64,000 nt of DNA from Tessaracoccus sp. (GTDB lineage Bacteria > Actinomycetota > Actinomycetes > Propionibacteriales > Propionibacteriaceae): NCBI RefSeq assembly GCF_016714275.1, contig NZ_JADJNP010000004.1, positions 434,001 to 498,000 on the forward strand, in the 5' to 3' direction. Position 1 is the stretch's first letter, and each line of letters begins with the position of its first letter. The notes beneath the pieces are model-generated. The model was not told where the DNA came from, made no database searches, and was given only the letters and a program-made list of their open reading frames with translations. A program made the position numbers and the translations under genes. This document shows positions 31,774 to 39,966 of this stretch, piece after piece.

Positions 31774-32784
31774 ATGGAGAACACGCCGCACGCGCTGTTG
31801 TGCGCAAGGGATGAGGCCGTCGTCGAGGCGGTAGAGGTGAGCGCCGCCGCGTTGGGGGTCCCCCTTCGGGTTGTGTCCGACGGCGCGGCCGCCGGCCAGG
31901 AGTGGGCGGGGGCGGCATTGCGGTTGGTGAGCACGGAGGTCGGTGCGCGGTGGAGCGGCGTCGCGCCGGGGGAGGCGTTCGTCGTCGGCACGTCCGCGCA
32001 GGAGCTGGCCCGCTGCTCCGGGCAGTTGGGTCTCCCCGTGTTGCTGCTTCCCGACGACGGCGCACGCCTCGCGGACGCGCTGCGCCGGGCGGGCGACAGT
32101 GGGACGAGACGCGGGCAGGCGGTAGCCGTCCTCGGCGCGACCGGAGGTTTGGGGGTGAGCACACTGACGGCCGGGCTTGCGCTCTCGGCGGCGCGGCGGG
32201 GTGCGCGCGCGGCCGTCGTGGACCTCGCGGAACACAGCGGCGGGATCGATCTCGTGTTGGGTGCCGAGGCGCAACCCGGCGTCCGCTGGTCCGGGCTTGC
32301 GCGGGTGCGAGGCGAGGCAAAGGATGTGTGGGACGCACTCCCTCGGGCCGACGGCGTCGCCGTCCTCGCGCAGGACAGGGCCTCGCCCGGCGCGCCGGAC
32401 GAGGCGGCGCTGGCCGCCGTCGTCGCCTCTCTGGTCCGTGAGGCGGATCTGGTGCTGATCGACGGCGGGCGCCGGGTCCCGCCCTGCGCCGTGGACAGGA
32501 CGGTGCTGGTGGTGGGTGCGGACGTGCGCTCGGTCGCCTCGGCGCGGATGATGTCCGAGCACGGTGGGATCAGCCCGGACGGGCTGTTGGTGCGCCGTGG
32601 CCGGGGCCGGACCGTGCCCGCGGAGGTGGTGGGTCGCACGCTCGGGCTGACCTGCTGGGGCGAGATCGGTGACGACAAGGCGTTGCCGCGGCTGGCCGAA
32701 ATGGGGATGCCCCCGCTCCCGGGACCTGCGCGCCGGTTCGCGCGCCAGGCCGCTGGAGCCCTGCGGAGGGTGAGCGATGCGTGA
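31774..32784 (+). CDS. TadZ/CpaE-like (Ssd-type) septum-site/pilus protein
   Basis: 336 residues from ATG 31774. A receiver-like N-terminal half is followed by a MinD/ParA-type domain with the deviant P-loop VLGATGGLGVSTLTAGLA, where the usual KGG lysine is missing. Later segments are AAVVDLAEHSGGIDLVLG and LVLIDGGRRVPP. Actinobacterial members are the Ssd or TadZ proteins, which position the pilus machine. The position directly before tadA with an eight-base overlap supports that role. ATP hydrolysis is doubtful without the lysine. Confidence 0.85.
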   Translation: MENTPHALLCARDEAVVEAVEVSAAALGVPLRVVSDGAAAGQEWAGAALRLVSTEVGARWSGVAPGEAFVVGTSAQELARCSGQLGLPVLLLPDDGARLADALRRAGDSGTRRGQAVAVLGATGGLGVSTLTAGLALSAARRGARAAVVDLAEHSGGIDLVLGAEAQPGVRWSGLARVRGEAKDVWDALPRADGVAVLAQDRASPGAPDEAALAAVVASLVREADLVLIDGGRRVPPCAVDRTVLVVGADVRSVASARMMSEHGGISPDGLLVRRGRGRTVPAEVVGRTLGLTCWGEIGDDKALPRLAEMGMPPLPGPARRFARQAAGALRRVSDA

Positions 32785-33919
32785 GGCGCATTTGGAGACG
32801 CTGAGGTCGCGCCTGGCGGCGCTGGGGCGTCCGCACACGGCGGTCGACGTGGCCGCGACGCTGCGCGACCTCGGGGAGGTCGTCACCGACGCCCTGGTCC
32901 GGGAGACCATGTCGGAACTCCGGCGCCACAGCGTCGGCGCGGGTCCGCTGGATGCGCTGCTCGCAGAGCCGGGGGTCTCCGATGTGCTGGTGAACGGCCC
33001 GCGTGAGGTCTTCGTCGACCGTGGGTCAGGACTGGAGCGCGCAGAGGTGGTGTTCGTGGACGACGAACAGGTGCGAAGACTCGCCATCCGTCTCGCTGCC
33101 GCGGCGGGACGGCGGCTGGACGACTCCGCGCCGTTCGTCGACGGCAGGCTGCCGGATGGCACGCGGCTCCATGCCGTCCTCGCGCCTGTCGCGGAGCCGG
33201 GGACGTGTCTCTCGCTGCGCGTGCCTGCGCGCCGGACGTTCGCGCTGGACGGCCTGGTGGCGGCGGGGGCGCTCCCACCCGCCGGGGCCGGGGTGCTGCG
33301 GGCGGTGGTTGCGCATCGCGTGCCTTTTCTCGTCTCCGGTGGCACAGGCACGGGAAAGAGCACGCTGCTCTCTGCGCTGCTGGCGCTCGTGCCTGCCGAG
33401 GAACGGATCGTGCTGGTGGAGGATGCGCGGGAGCTCCAGCCCGCGCATCCCCACTGCGTCCGGCTGGAGGGGCGCCCGCCCAACGGTGAGGGTGCCGGCG
33501 CGATCACGCTGACGACGCTGGTGCGGCAGGCGCTGCGGATGCGGCCCGACCGCGTGGTGCTCGGCGAGGTGCGCGGCGGAGAGCTGACGGACCTGCTGAC
33601 GGCGCTCAACACGGGACATGAGGGGGGATGCGGCACGGTGCATGCCAACTCGATCTCGGACATTCCTGCCAGGTTGGAGGCCCTAGCCGCGCTGGGCGGG
33701 TTGGGCCGCGATGCCTGCCACGCGCAGGTCGCGGCGGCGCTCAAGGCGGTGATCCACGTGCGCAGGCGGCACGACGGGACGCGGCGGGTCGCAGGGGTCG
33801 GGGTCTTTCGGCGCGGCCCAGACGGTCTGGTCGAGGTGGTGCCCGCGCTGTCCTTCGGGGTCGACGGCGTGCGGCGCGAGCAGGCCGCGGACCGGCTGGA
33901 TGAGCTGGTGTCGTCGTGA
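32777..33919 (+). CDS. tadA: Pilus-assembly/secretion ATPase TadA (CpaF-like)
   Basis: 380 residues. The ATPase has Walker A SGGTGTGKSTLLSALL, the Asp box LVEDARELQPAHP, Walker B VVLGEVRGGELTDLL and the His box GHEGGCGTVHANS. This is the motor of the type IVc (Tad/Flp) pilus or type II/IV secretion branch, hexameric at the cytoplasmic membrane face. The next gene overlaps by four bases. It forms the operon tadZ-tadA-tadB-tadC. Confidence 0.93.
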   Translation: MREAHLETLRSRLAALGRPHTAVDVAATLRDLGEVVTDALVRETMSELRRHSVGAGPLDALLAEPGVSDVLVNGPREVFVDRGSGLERAEVVFVDDEQVRRLAIRLAAAAGRRLDDSAPFVDGRLPDGTRLHAVLAPVAEPGTCLSLRVPARRTFALDGLVAAGALPPAGAGVLRAVVAHRVPFLVSGGTGTGKSTLLSALLALVPAEERIVLVEDARELQPAHPHCVRLEGRPPNGEGAGAITLTTLVRQALRMRPDRVVLGEVRGGELTDLLTALNTGHEGGCGTVHANSISDIPARLEALAALGGLGRDACHAQVAAALKAVIHVRRRHDGTRRVAGVGVFRRGPDGLVEVVPALSFGVDGVRREQAADRLDELVSS

Positions 33920-34710
33920 CGGCGGCGACGATCGCCGGTCTGGCTGCGGTGCTGCTGCTCGGTCCTGCCCCGGCCCGGTCTCTTGAGCGGCTGCGTCCGC
34001 CGCGGCAGGTAGCGGCCCGCCGTCGCCGGGGATGGCCGGTCGTGCTCGCGGCCGTGGCCGCGCTGGCCCTGGTCGGTGTCTGGTTCGGGCCGCGCGCCCT
34101 GGGATGGGCGGTGACCTTCGCCGTGGCCGGCGGAACCGTTGTCAGGCTTGCGCTCACGCATCGCGCGGCAGCACGTGAGCGTCGGCTCGCAGGGGAGTGC
34201 GCCGAGGCCGCCGGACTGCTCGCCTCGCTGCTGCGGGCCGGGCAGATCCCCTCCGAGGCGCTCTCCACCGCCGCGGAGGACTGCGCGGTGCTCGCCACCG
34301 CCGCCAGCGCCGCACGGCTCGGCGGCGACGTCCCCGCGGAACTCGCCCTGGCGGCGTCGCGCCCGGGATGCGGCGGCCTTGCCAGGATCGGTGCCGCCTG
34401 GCAGGTCTGCCAGCGGAGCGGCGCCCCGATCGCTCCGGTGCTGTCTCTGGTGGCCGATGCGCTGCGGCGAGAACGGCAGGTGGGTGCCATGGTGGACGCG
34501 GAGCTGGCGGCCGCGCGGATGAGCGGCCGGATCATGGCCGCGCTGCCGTTCGCAGCCGTCGGTCTCGGCTTCGCGGCGGGCGTGAACCCCGTCGACTTCC
34601 TACTGGGACAACCGCTGGGCGGGGTCCTCGTCCTGGTGGGCGCGGTGCTGACGGCGGTCGGCGTGCTGTGGATAGACAGGCTCGCGCGCCCGCAACGGGG
34701 TCGGTCGTGA
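33916..34710 (+). CDS. tadB: Tad pilus inner-membrane platform protein TadB-like
   Basis: 264 residues from GTG 33916. Hydrophobic helices flank a cytoplasmic type II secretion F (GspF) domain (LAGECAEAAGLLASLLRAGQIPSEAL to AELAAARMSGRIMAALPFAAVGLG). TadB and TadC form the platform on which the pilus grows. Overlaps on both sides place it in the operon. Confidence 0.85.
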   Translation: MTAATIAGLAAVLLLGPAPARSLERLRPPRQVAARRRRGWPVVLAAVAALALVGVWFGPRALGWAVTFAVAGGTVVRLALTHRAAARERRLAGECAEAAGLLASLLRAGQIPSEALSTAAEDCAVLATAASAARLGGDVPAELALAASRPGCGGLARIGAAWQVCQRSGAPIAPVLSLVADALRRERQVGAMVDAELAAARMSGRIMAALPFAAVGLGFAAGVNPVDFLLGQPLGGVLVLVGAVLTAVGVLWIDRLARPQRGRS

Positions 34711-35318
34711 GCGCGGCCTGGCCGGCCGCGGTGCTGGCAGCAGCTGCGGCGTGGCTGCTCATCGGTGGCGCGGCCTCGTCGCTAGGCCGCATCGCGGAGA
34801 CGCCGGTCAGGGAAGGCCTCGTGGAGCGGGCGCTTTCGGCGGTCAGGGAACGATGGCGATGGCGGCGCGGCACCGACGTCCCGCTGGTCCAGCAGCTGCC
34901 GGAGGCGCTTGACCTCCTCGCCGCCTGTCTTGAGGCCGGTCTTCCCATGGTCACGGCGGTCGCGACGGTGGCGGAGGCCTCACCTCCCGCCACCAGGGCG
35001 CTGCTGGTCGGCATCGCGGCCGACATGAGGCTCGGCCGGGTGGGAGGGCTTGCCTGGGGCGAACTGCGTGCCCACAAGGTTTGGGGCCGGGTCGCGGGGG
35101 AACTTGCCCGCGCCGAGCGGTCCGGGCTCGCGCTGGCAGACGGGCTGCGCACGCAGGCCGAGGATGCGCGGGCGCAGGCCCGCGAGGCTGCGATGACCGC
35201 GGCAAGGACCGTCGGCGTGCGGTCGGTCGTGCCGCTGATGGCCTGCTTCCTGCCCGCCTTCGTGCTCGTCGGGGTGGTGCCGATCGTGGCGTCGCTGATC
35301 GGGGACTTCCTCGGATGA
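34707..35318 (+). CDS. tadC: Tad pilus inner-membrane platform protein TadC-like
   Basis: 203 residues from GTG 34707. It has a GspF-domain fragment, VQQLPEALDLLAACLEAGLPMVTAV, followed by RSGLALADGLRTQAEDARAQARE and two membrane segments at the end. The length is shorter than proteobacterial TadC, as usual in actinobacteria. It is the last gene of the tadZABC operon; the helicase gene follows 27 bases later on the same strand. Confidence 0.85.
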   Translation: MSAAWPAAVLAAAAAWLLIGGAASSLGRIAETPVREGLVERALSAVRERWRWRRGTDVPLVQQLPEALDLLAACLEAGLPMVTAVATVAEASPPATRALLVGIAADMRLGRVGGLAWGELRAHKVWGRVAGELARAERSGLALADGLRTQAEDARAQAREAAMTAARTVGVRSVVPLMACFLPAFVLVGVVPIVASLIGDFLG

Positions 35319-35345
35319 GCAGGGGCCTTTTCCCGCGACCGGTGG

Positions 35346-37655
35346 GTGGGCGCGGCGCGGGTTCCGGAAGTGTCGGTGGCGGCTGGCAGAGTTGCTCCGG
35401 TGAGCTTCGAATGGGTGCTGCAGCGCGACGCGGTGACAGCTGTCGCCGAGCGTGCGCCGCGCCCCGGAGACGCGGTGGACTGGCCCGTCTGGCTCGGCGA
35501 GGCGGGTGCGGCAAGGCTGGAGGCAGCCGGCTATCCGCGGCCGTGGCGGCATCAGGCGGCGTTCGCCGAGGCGCTCTACCGGGGCAACCACGCCATGATC
35601 TGCACGCCGACGGGATCGGGCAAGACGCTCGGTTACCTGCTCCCCATCCTCGCCGCGGCAGATGGCCGCCTGGGCGTCCCCGTGGCCGGCGACCGCCCAC
35701 GACTCACGGCGCCGCGCCACACCGCGTTGTACCTCGCACCCACCAAGGCCCTCGCACATGACCAGGCCCGCGCCGCGCGCGGGCTGGGCCCGAAGGGCTG
35801 GCGGATCGGCGCCCTCGATGGCGACTCGGACGAGGGGGAACGCCGTTTCGCGCGCGAGCACGCGTCCTATCTCCTGACCAACCCGGACATGCTGCACTAC
35901 TCCGTGCTCCCGAACCACCAGCGGTGGGGGCGGTTCCTGGGAGCCCTGCGCTACATCGTTGTCGACGAGGCCCACCGCTATCAGGGCGTCTTCGGGGCAC
36001 ATGTGGCCCAGGTGATCCGTAGGCTCCGCCGACTGGCGGCGCTCTACGGTGCCGCCCCGGTCGTCGCGCTGTCCTCGGCTACCGCCCCGAACGCGGCCAT
36101 GTTCGGCGGCGCGCTGATCGGTGAGCGGGAGGTCGCCGTCGTCGGCGAGGACGCCTCGCCTGCGGGGCGCCGCACCGTCGCGCTCTGGCGGCCAGAGGCG
36201 TCGCTGCGCACGGACACGGCCGCGCTGCTCGCCGGGCTGGCCGACGACGGCAACCAGGCCATCGCGTTCGTGCAGTCGCGGCAGGCCGCGGAACTGGTGT
36301 CGATCGCCGCACAGGAGTTGGCGCGCGAACCCGCGCGGATCGCGTCCTACCGCGGCGGCTACCTCGCTGTCGACCGCAGGGGACTCGAGGCCGGTCTCCA
36401 GGATGGGACGCTGCGCGCGCTGGCGAGCACCAACGCGTTAGAGCTCGGCGTCGACATCGCCAGCATGGACGCGGTGCTGGTCTCGGGTTTCCCCGGCAAG
36501 CTGTCATCCTTCTGGCAGCAGGCCGGGCGCGCCGGCCGACGCGGCCAGGACGCGCTCGTCGTGCTGCTGGGGCGCGAGAACCCGCTCGACGAGTACCTGC
36601 TGGATCACCCGGAGCTGGTGTTCGACGCGCCCGTCGAACACGCCGTCGTGCACCCCGACAACCCGCGCATCCTCGGGCCGCACCTGGCAGCGGCCGCGCA
36701 GGAACACCCGCTCACGGCCGAGGACGAGTCCTGGTTCGGCCCTTCCTTCTCAGATCTGACGGCGGCGCTGGCCGCGCAAGGCGTGCTCCGCGATCGGGCG
36801 GGCCGCTACTTCTGGACCCGCCCGGACCGCGCCGTGGACTTCATCGACCTGCGCTCCATCGGTGAGCGCCCCGTCGACGTCATCGAGCGCGACACGGGCC
36901 GCGTCGTCGGCATGGTCGACGCCGCCGCGGTCGACCGCACCGTCCACCCCGGAGCCGTCTACCTCCACCAGGGGGACTCCTATCTCGTCGAGGGCGTCGA
37001 CCGTGATGAGCGCCAGGCCTTCGTGACGGCCGCCCGTCCCCCCTACTACACGCAGCCGCAGGCGTCGTTTGAGGTCGAGATCCTGCGGGAAGTCGAGCGC
37101 CGGCCACTGGGCGCCACCGAGGTCTGCTGGGGCGACGTCCGCCTCCACTCCCAGGTCCTGGGCTACCTCCGTCGCGACGAGGTCACCCACGAGGTGTGGG
37201 ACTCCACCGAGGTGGATCTGCCCAGACACCAGATGGTCACCGAGGCCGTGTGGTGGACGGTGCCGCCGAAGCTGGTGGCACAGCTCGGGTGGCCCGAACT
37301 CCAGGTCGGCGCCGCGGCCCACGCGATGGAGCACACCGCCATCGGGCTGCTTCCCGCGTTCGCGCCCTGTGATCGGTGGGATATCGGCGGCCTCAGCACC
37401 GCTCTGCATCCCGACACCGGAGCGCCGACGATCTTCGTGCACGACGGCATGGCCGGCGGCGCGGGGTTCGCCCGCCGCGGCTACGCCGTCGTCGAGGACT
37501 GGCTGCGGGGCACGCTGGAGCGTCTCACGCGCTGCCGCTGCGCCGACGGCTGCCCCGCTTGCGTCGTCTCCCCGAAGTGCGGCAACGCCAACCAGGTGCT
37601 GAACAAGGCCGACGCCGCCGCGCTGCTCGACTTCTTGCTGAACGGCGCGGGCTGA
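35346..37655 (+). CDS. DEAD/DEAH-box helicase with DUF1998 (MrfA/YprA-type)
   Basis: 769 residues from GTG 35346; later in-frame GTG codons at 35370 and 35400 are also possible, and none has a clear ribosome site. Motif I is CTPTGSGKTLGYLLP, the DEAH motif is VVDEAHRY, and helicase motifs ALSSATAP and QQAGRAGRRG follow. The C-terminal DUF1998-like metal site has four cysteines in CRCADGCPACVVSPKCGN. Relatives include MrfA, which repairs mitomycin damage. The gene separates tadC from the pilin genes. I recall a comparable helicase near this locus in mycobacteria. Confidence 0.9.
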   Translation: MGAARVPEVSVAAGRVAPVSFEWVLQRDAVTAVAERAPRPGDAVDWPVWLGEAGAARLEAAGYPRPWRHQAAFAEALYRGNHAMICTPTGSGKTLGYLLPILAAADGRLGVPVAGDRPRLTAPRHTALYLAPTKALAHDQARAARGLGPKGWRIGALDGDSDEGERRFAREHASYLLTNPDMLHYSVLPNHQRWGRFLGALRYIVVDEAHRYQGVFGAHVAQVIRRLRRLAALYGAAPVVALSSATAPNAAMFGGALIGEREVAVVGEDASPAGRRTVALWRPEASLRTDTAALLAGLADDGNQAIAFVQSRQAAELVSIAAQELAREPARIASYRGGYLAVDRRGLEAGLQDGTLRALASTNALELGVDIASMDAVLVSGFPGKLSSFWQQAGRAGRRGQDALVVLLGRENPLDEYLLDHPELVFDAPVEHAVVHPDNPRILGPHLAAAAQEHPLTAEDESWFGPSFSDLTAALAAQGVLRDRAGRYFWTRPDRAVDFIDLRSIGERPVDVIERDTGRVVGMVDAAAVDRTVHPGAVYLHQGDSYLVEGVDRDERQAFVTAARPPYYTQPQASFEVEILREVERRPLGATEVCWGDVRLHSQVLGYLRRDEVTHEVWDSTEVDLPRHQMVTEAVWWTVPPKLVAQLGWPELQVGAAAHAMEHTAIGLLPAFAPCDRWDIGGLSTALHPDTGAPTIFVHDGMAGGAGFARRGYAVVEDWLRGTLERLTRCRCADGCPACVVSPKCGNANQVLNKADAAALLDFLLNGAG

Positions 37656-37849
37656 TGAGGGCCCACCGACCTGCGCGGCAGCGGGCTCTGGCCTAGCTTC
37701 GCTAGGGATGGATTTCCCGGGGTCCACAGGAGCGGGTGTTGTCCGTTCGACTCATCCACAGGTGGGCGCGAAGGTGGTGATTCGGGGTGCGTTTTTGACA
37801 TGACGGAGATGACCGGCTGATCCGCAGCCGCTCATCGAAAGGAACCGCC

Positions 37850-38062
37850 ATGACCACTCTCGTTCCCCAGCCCGAGCGTCGGAGCGCCCGCGTCCGCCGC
37901 CTCGCCGAACGCGGCCTGACCACCGTCGAGTACGCAGTCGGTCTGCTCGCGGCGGCGGCCGCCGCGCTCGTCCTGCTGCGCATCTTCAACGACAACGCGT
38001 TCTTCGAGACGCTGTTCAAGTTCGTCGTCGATACCTTCCGCAACATCTCCCGCGGGATCTAG
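37850..38062 (+). CDS. Flp-type pilin (DUF4244)
   Basis: 70 residues. The prepilin cleavage pattern is LAERG|LTTVEYAVG: glycine at -1, glutamate at +5 and tyrosine at +6. A hydrophobic helix, LLAAAAAALVLLRIF, follows. The short mature protein would build the pilus fibre. The 194-base gap before it (37656-37849) holds a near DnaA box and a TTGACA with no good -10 partner; the pilin probably has its own promoter there. Confidence 0.88.
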   Translation: MTTLVPQPERRSARVRRLAERGLTTVEYAVGLLAAAAAALVLLRIFNDNAFFETLFKFVVDTFRNISRGI

Positions 38063-38442
38063 TGATGCGGTGGCCGGGCGGCCGCCGGGGCCGCCCGGCG
38101 CGCCGCACAGGGGAGAAGGGCATGGTGACGGTGGAGCTGGCGATCGGCGTCCTCGCCGCCACCTTCGTGGCGGCGTTCCTCGTCAGCCTCACGCTGCTGG
38201 GCGTCGCGCAGGCCGCGTGTGCCGAGACGGCGTCCCAGGTGGCGCGCCAGACGGCGCGTGGCGACGACGCTGCCGCCGCGGAGGCCCGCGACCACGCACC
38301 CGTGGGCGCGGTGGTCCGGGTGTCGCGCGACGGTCCCGGGGTCCGCACGGTGGTGCGGGCGCCCTTCCGGTTGTTGACGCTTCCCGCCGTGGAACTCAGC
38401 GCCGAGGCCTGGGCCGCGTACGAGCCGGGGGTCGGGCAGTGA
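38062..38442 (+). CDS. TadE-like pilus assembly protein
   Basis: 126 residues from GTG 38062 or ATG 38065. The cleavage pattern GEKG|MVTVELAIGVLAATF has glutamate at +5. One helix is followed by an external domain with two cysteines close to the membrane helix. TadE-type minor pilins take part in pilus assembly. The start overlaps the pilin stop codon; the stop overlaps the next GTG by four bases. Confidence 0.85.
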   Translation: MMRWPGGRRGRPARRTGEKGMVTVELAIGVLAATFVAAFLVSLTLLGVAQAACAETASQVARQTARGDDAAAAEARDHAPVGAVVRVSRDGPGVRTVVRAPFRLLTLPAVELSAEAWAAYEPGVGQ

Positions 38443-38852
38443 GGGTCCGCGATGGCTCCGCGGTGAGGCGCCCCACCGCTCGTCGCGGCGCCGCGCGGTG
38501 CCGCGACGAGCGCGGCGTGGCCGGTGGGCTCCTGACGCTGGGGATGTGCCTCGCGGTGCTGGTGGTGAGCCTTACCGCGTCGACCGTCGTCGTCTGGGTG
38601 GGTCAAGCCCGGCATGCCCAGCAGGCTGCGGACCTGGCAGCCCTTGCCGGGGCGACCGCCGCCGTCGAGGGCGGTTCCGCCTGCGACGCCGCGGCGCATG
38701 CGGCTGAGAGGAACGACGCGTGGGTGGCCAACTGCGCAGTGAAATGGGCTGGTCGGTCTGTCGTCGTGGAGATCGCGGTGGTCGAGCACCTGATCCCCGT
38801 CCCGCCCTGGGGACCGGCGACCGTGACGCGCCGCGCCACCGCGGGCACCTGA
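38439..38852 (+). CDS. TadE-like protein (Rv3654c family)
   Basis: 137 residues from GTG 38439. An Arg-rich tail ends DERG|VAGGLLTLGMCLAVLVV. Unlike its neighbours it has no glutamate at +5, as usual for the Rv3654c-like group. The ARHAQQAADLAALAGA segment and two cysteines (about 87 and 104) follow. It closes the three-gene pilin operon. No prepilin peptidase gene lies in this window. Confidence 0.85.
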   Translation: MRVRDGSAVRRPTARRGAARCRDERGVAGGLLTLGMCLAVLVVSLTASTVVVWVGQARHAQQAADLAALAGATAAVEGGSACDAAAHAAERNDAWVANCAVKWAGRSVVVEIAVVEHLIPVPPWGPATVTRRATAGT

Positions 38853-38916
38853 TCGGGCGGGAGGAACACGTTCGTGAGCGACGAGAAGGTGAGTCCGTGA
38901 GTAATAGGGTGGAGCC

Positions 38917-39966
38917 ATGACCTATGTAGCCAGCAGTGATCGCTATGCCCAGATGCCGTTCCGCCGCCTCGGTGCCTCGGGGCTGAAACTCCCGGCGCTG
39001 TCGCTGGGGCTCTGGCACAACTTCGGCGACGACGCGCCGCTCCAGAACCAGCGCGACATCCTCCGGCACGCCTTCGACCGGGGCATCACGCACTTCGATC
39101 TCGCCAACAATTACGGCCCTCCGTACGGCGCAGCCGAGACCAACTTCGGACGCATCATGACCGAGGACTTCCGGCCCTACCGCAACGAGTTGATCATCTC
39201 CAGCAAGGCGGGCTGGGACATGTGGCCCGGGCCGTACGGCTTCGGCGGCTCGCGCAAGTACCTGCTCAGCTCGCTCGACGACTCGCTCGCCCGGATGCGA
39301 CTCGACTACGTCGACATCTTCTACCATCACCGCCCGGACCCCGAGACGCCGCTCGAGGAGACCATGGCGGCGCTCGACCAGGCCGTTCGGTCGGGCAAGG
39401 CGCTCTACGCCGGCATCTCGTCCTACTCGGCGGGCCTCACGCTGCGCGCGCAGGAGATCGCCCGGGAGCTCGGCACCCCGCTGATCATCCACCAGCCGTC
39501 CTACTCGATCCTCAACCGATGGGTCGAAGGGGGCGAGCCGAACCTGCTCGAGGCCTGCGCCCAGGCGGGCATGGGTGTCATCGCGTTCTCGCCGCTGGCC
39601 CAGGGAATGCTCACCGGCCGCTACCTGAACGGCATTCCGGAGGGGTCGCGCGCAACGCAGGGGAAGTCGCTCAGCACGGACCTCCTTTCGGACGAGAACA
39701 TCGGTCATCTGCGGGCGCTCAACGCGATCGCGGAGAGCCGCGGCCAGACGCTCGCTCAGATGGCGCTGGCCTGGGTGCTGCGCGACCAGGGCGCAGCGTC
39801 GGTCACCACCGTGCTGATCGGTGCCTCCTCGACGGCACAGCTCGACGACAACCTGGGGGCGCTCGGCACCCTCGCGTTCTCCGCAGAGGAACTGGCCGCC
39901 ATCGACCAACACGGTGGCGTGCAGGGCATCAACCTCTGGCAGGGCGCCACGGACTCGGTCAAGTGA
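38917..39966 (+). CDS. Aldo/keto reductase (YghZ-like)
   Basis: 349 residues. The catalytic tetrad is visible: Asp and Tyr in FDLANNYGPP, Lys in SSKAGWDMW and His in YHHRPDPETPLEE. The LGLWHNFGDD start and GSRKYLLSSLDDSL segment fit the YghZ/L-glyceraldehyde-3-phosphate reductase branch (Kv-beta-like). It reduces aldehydes with NADPH in the cytoplasm. Its stop overlaps the next GTG by four bases. Confidence 0.93.
   Translation: MTYVASSDRYAQMPFRRLGASGLKLPALSLGLWHNFGDDAPLQNQRDILRHAFDRGITHFDLANNYGPPYGAAETNFGRIMTEDFRPYRNELIISSKAGWDMWPGPYGFGGSRKYLLSSLDDSLARMRLDYVDIFYHHRPDPETPLEETMAALDQAVRSGKALYAGISSYSAGLTLRAQEIARELGTPLIIHQPSYSILNRWVEGGEPNLLEACAQAGMGVIAFSPLAQGMLTGRYLNGIPEGSRATQGKSLSTDLLSDENIGHLRALNAIAESRGQTLAQMALAWVLRDQGAASVTTVLIGASSTAQLDDNLGALGTLAFSAEELAAIDQHGGVQGINLWQGATDSVK

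Noticed and set aside
31519..34161. Very long minus-strand open frame opposite the tad genes
   Set aside because: It is an antisense shadow of well-supported tad genes: arginine-, serine- and proline-rich with no domain, a usual artefact of high-G+C coding DNA.
37795..37800. TTGACA before the pilin gene, as a -35 element
   Set aside because: No acceptable -10 sequence lies 16-18 bases downstream.
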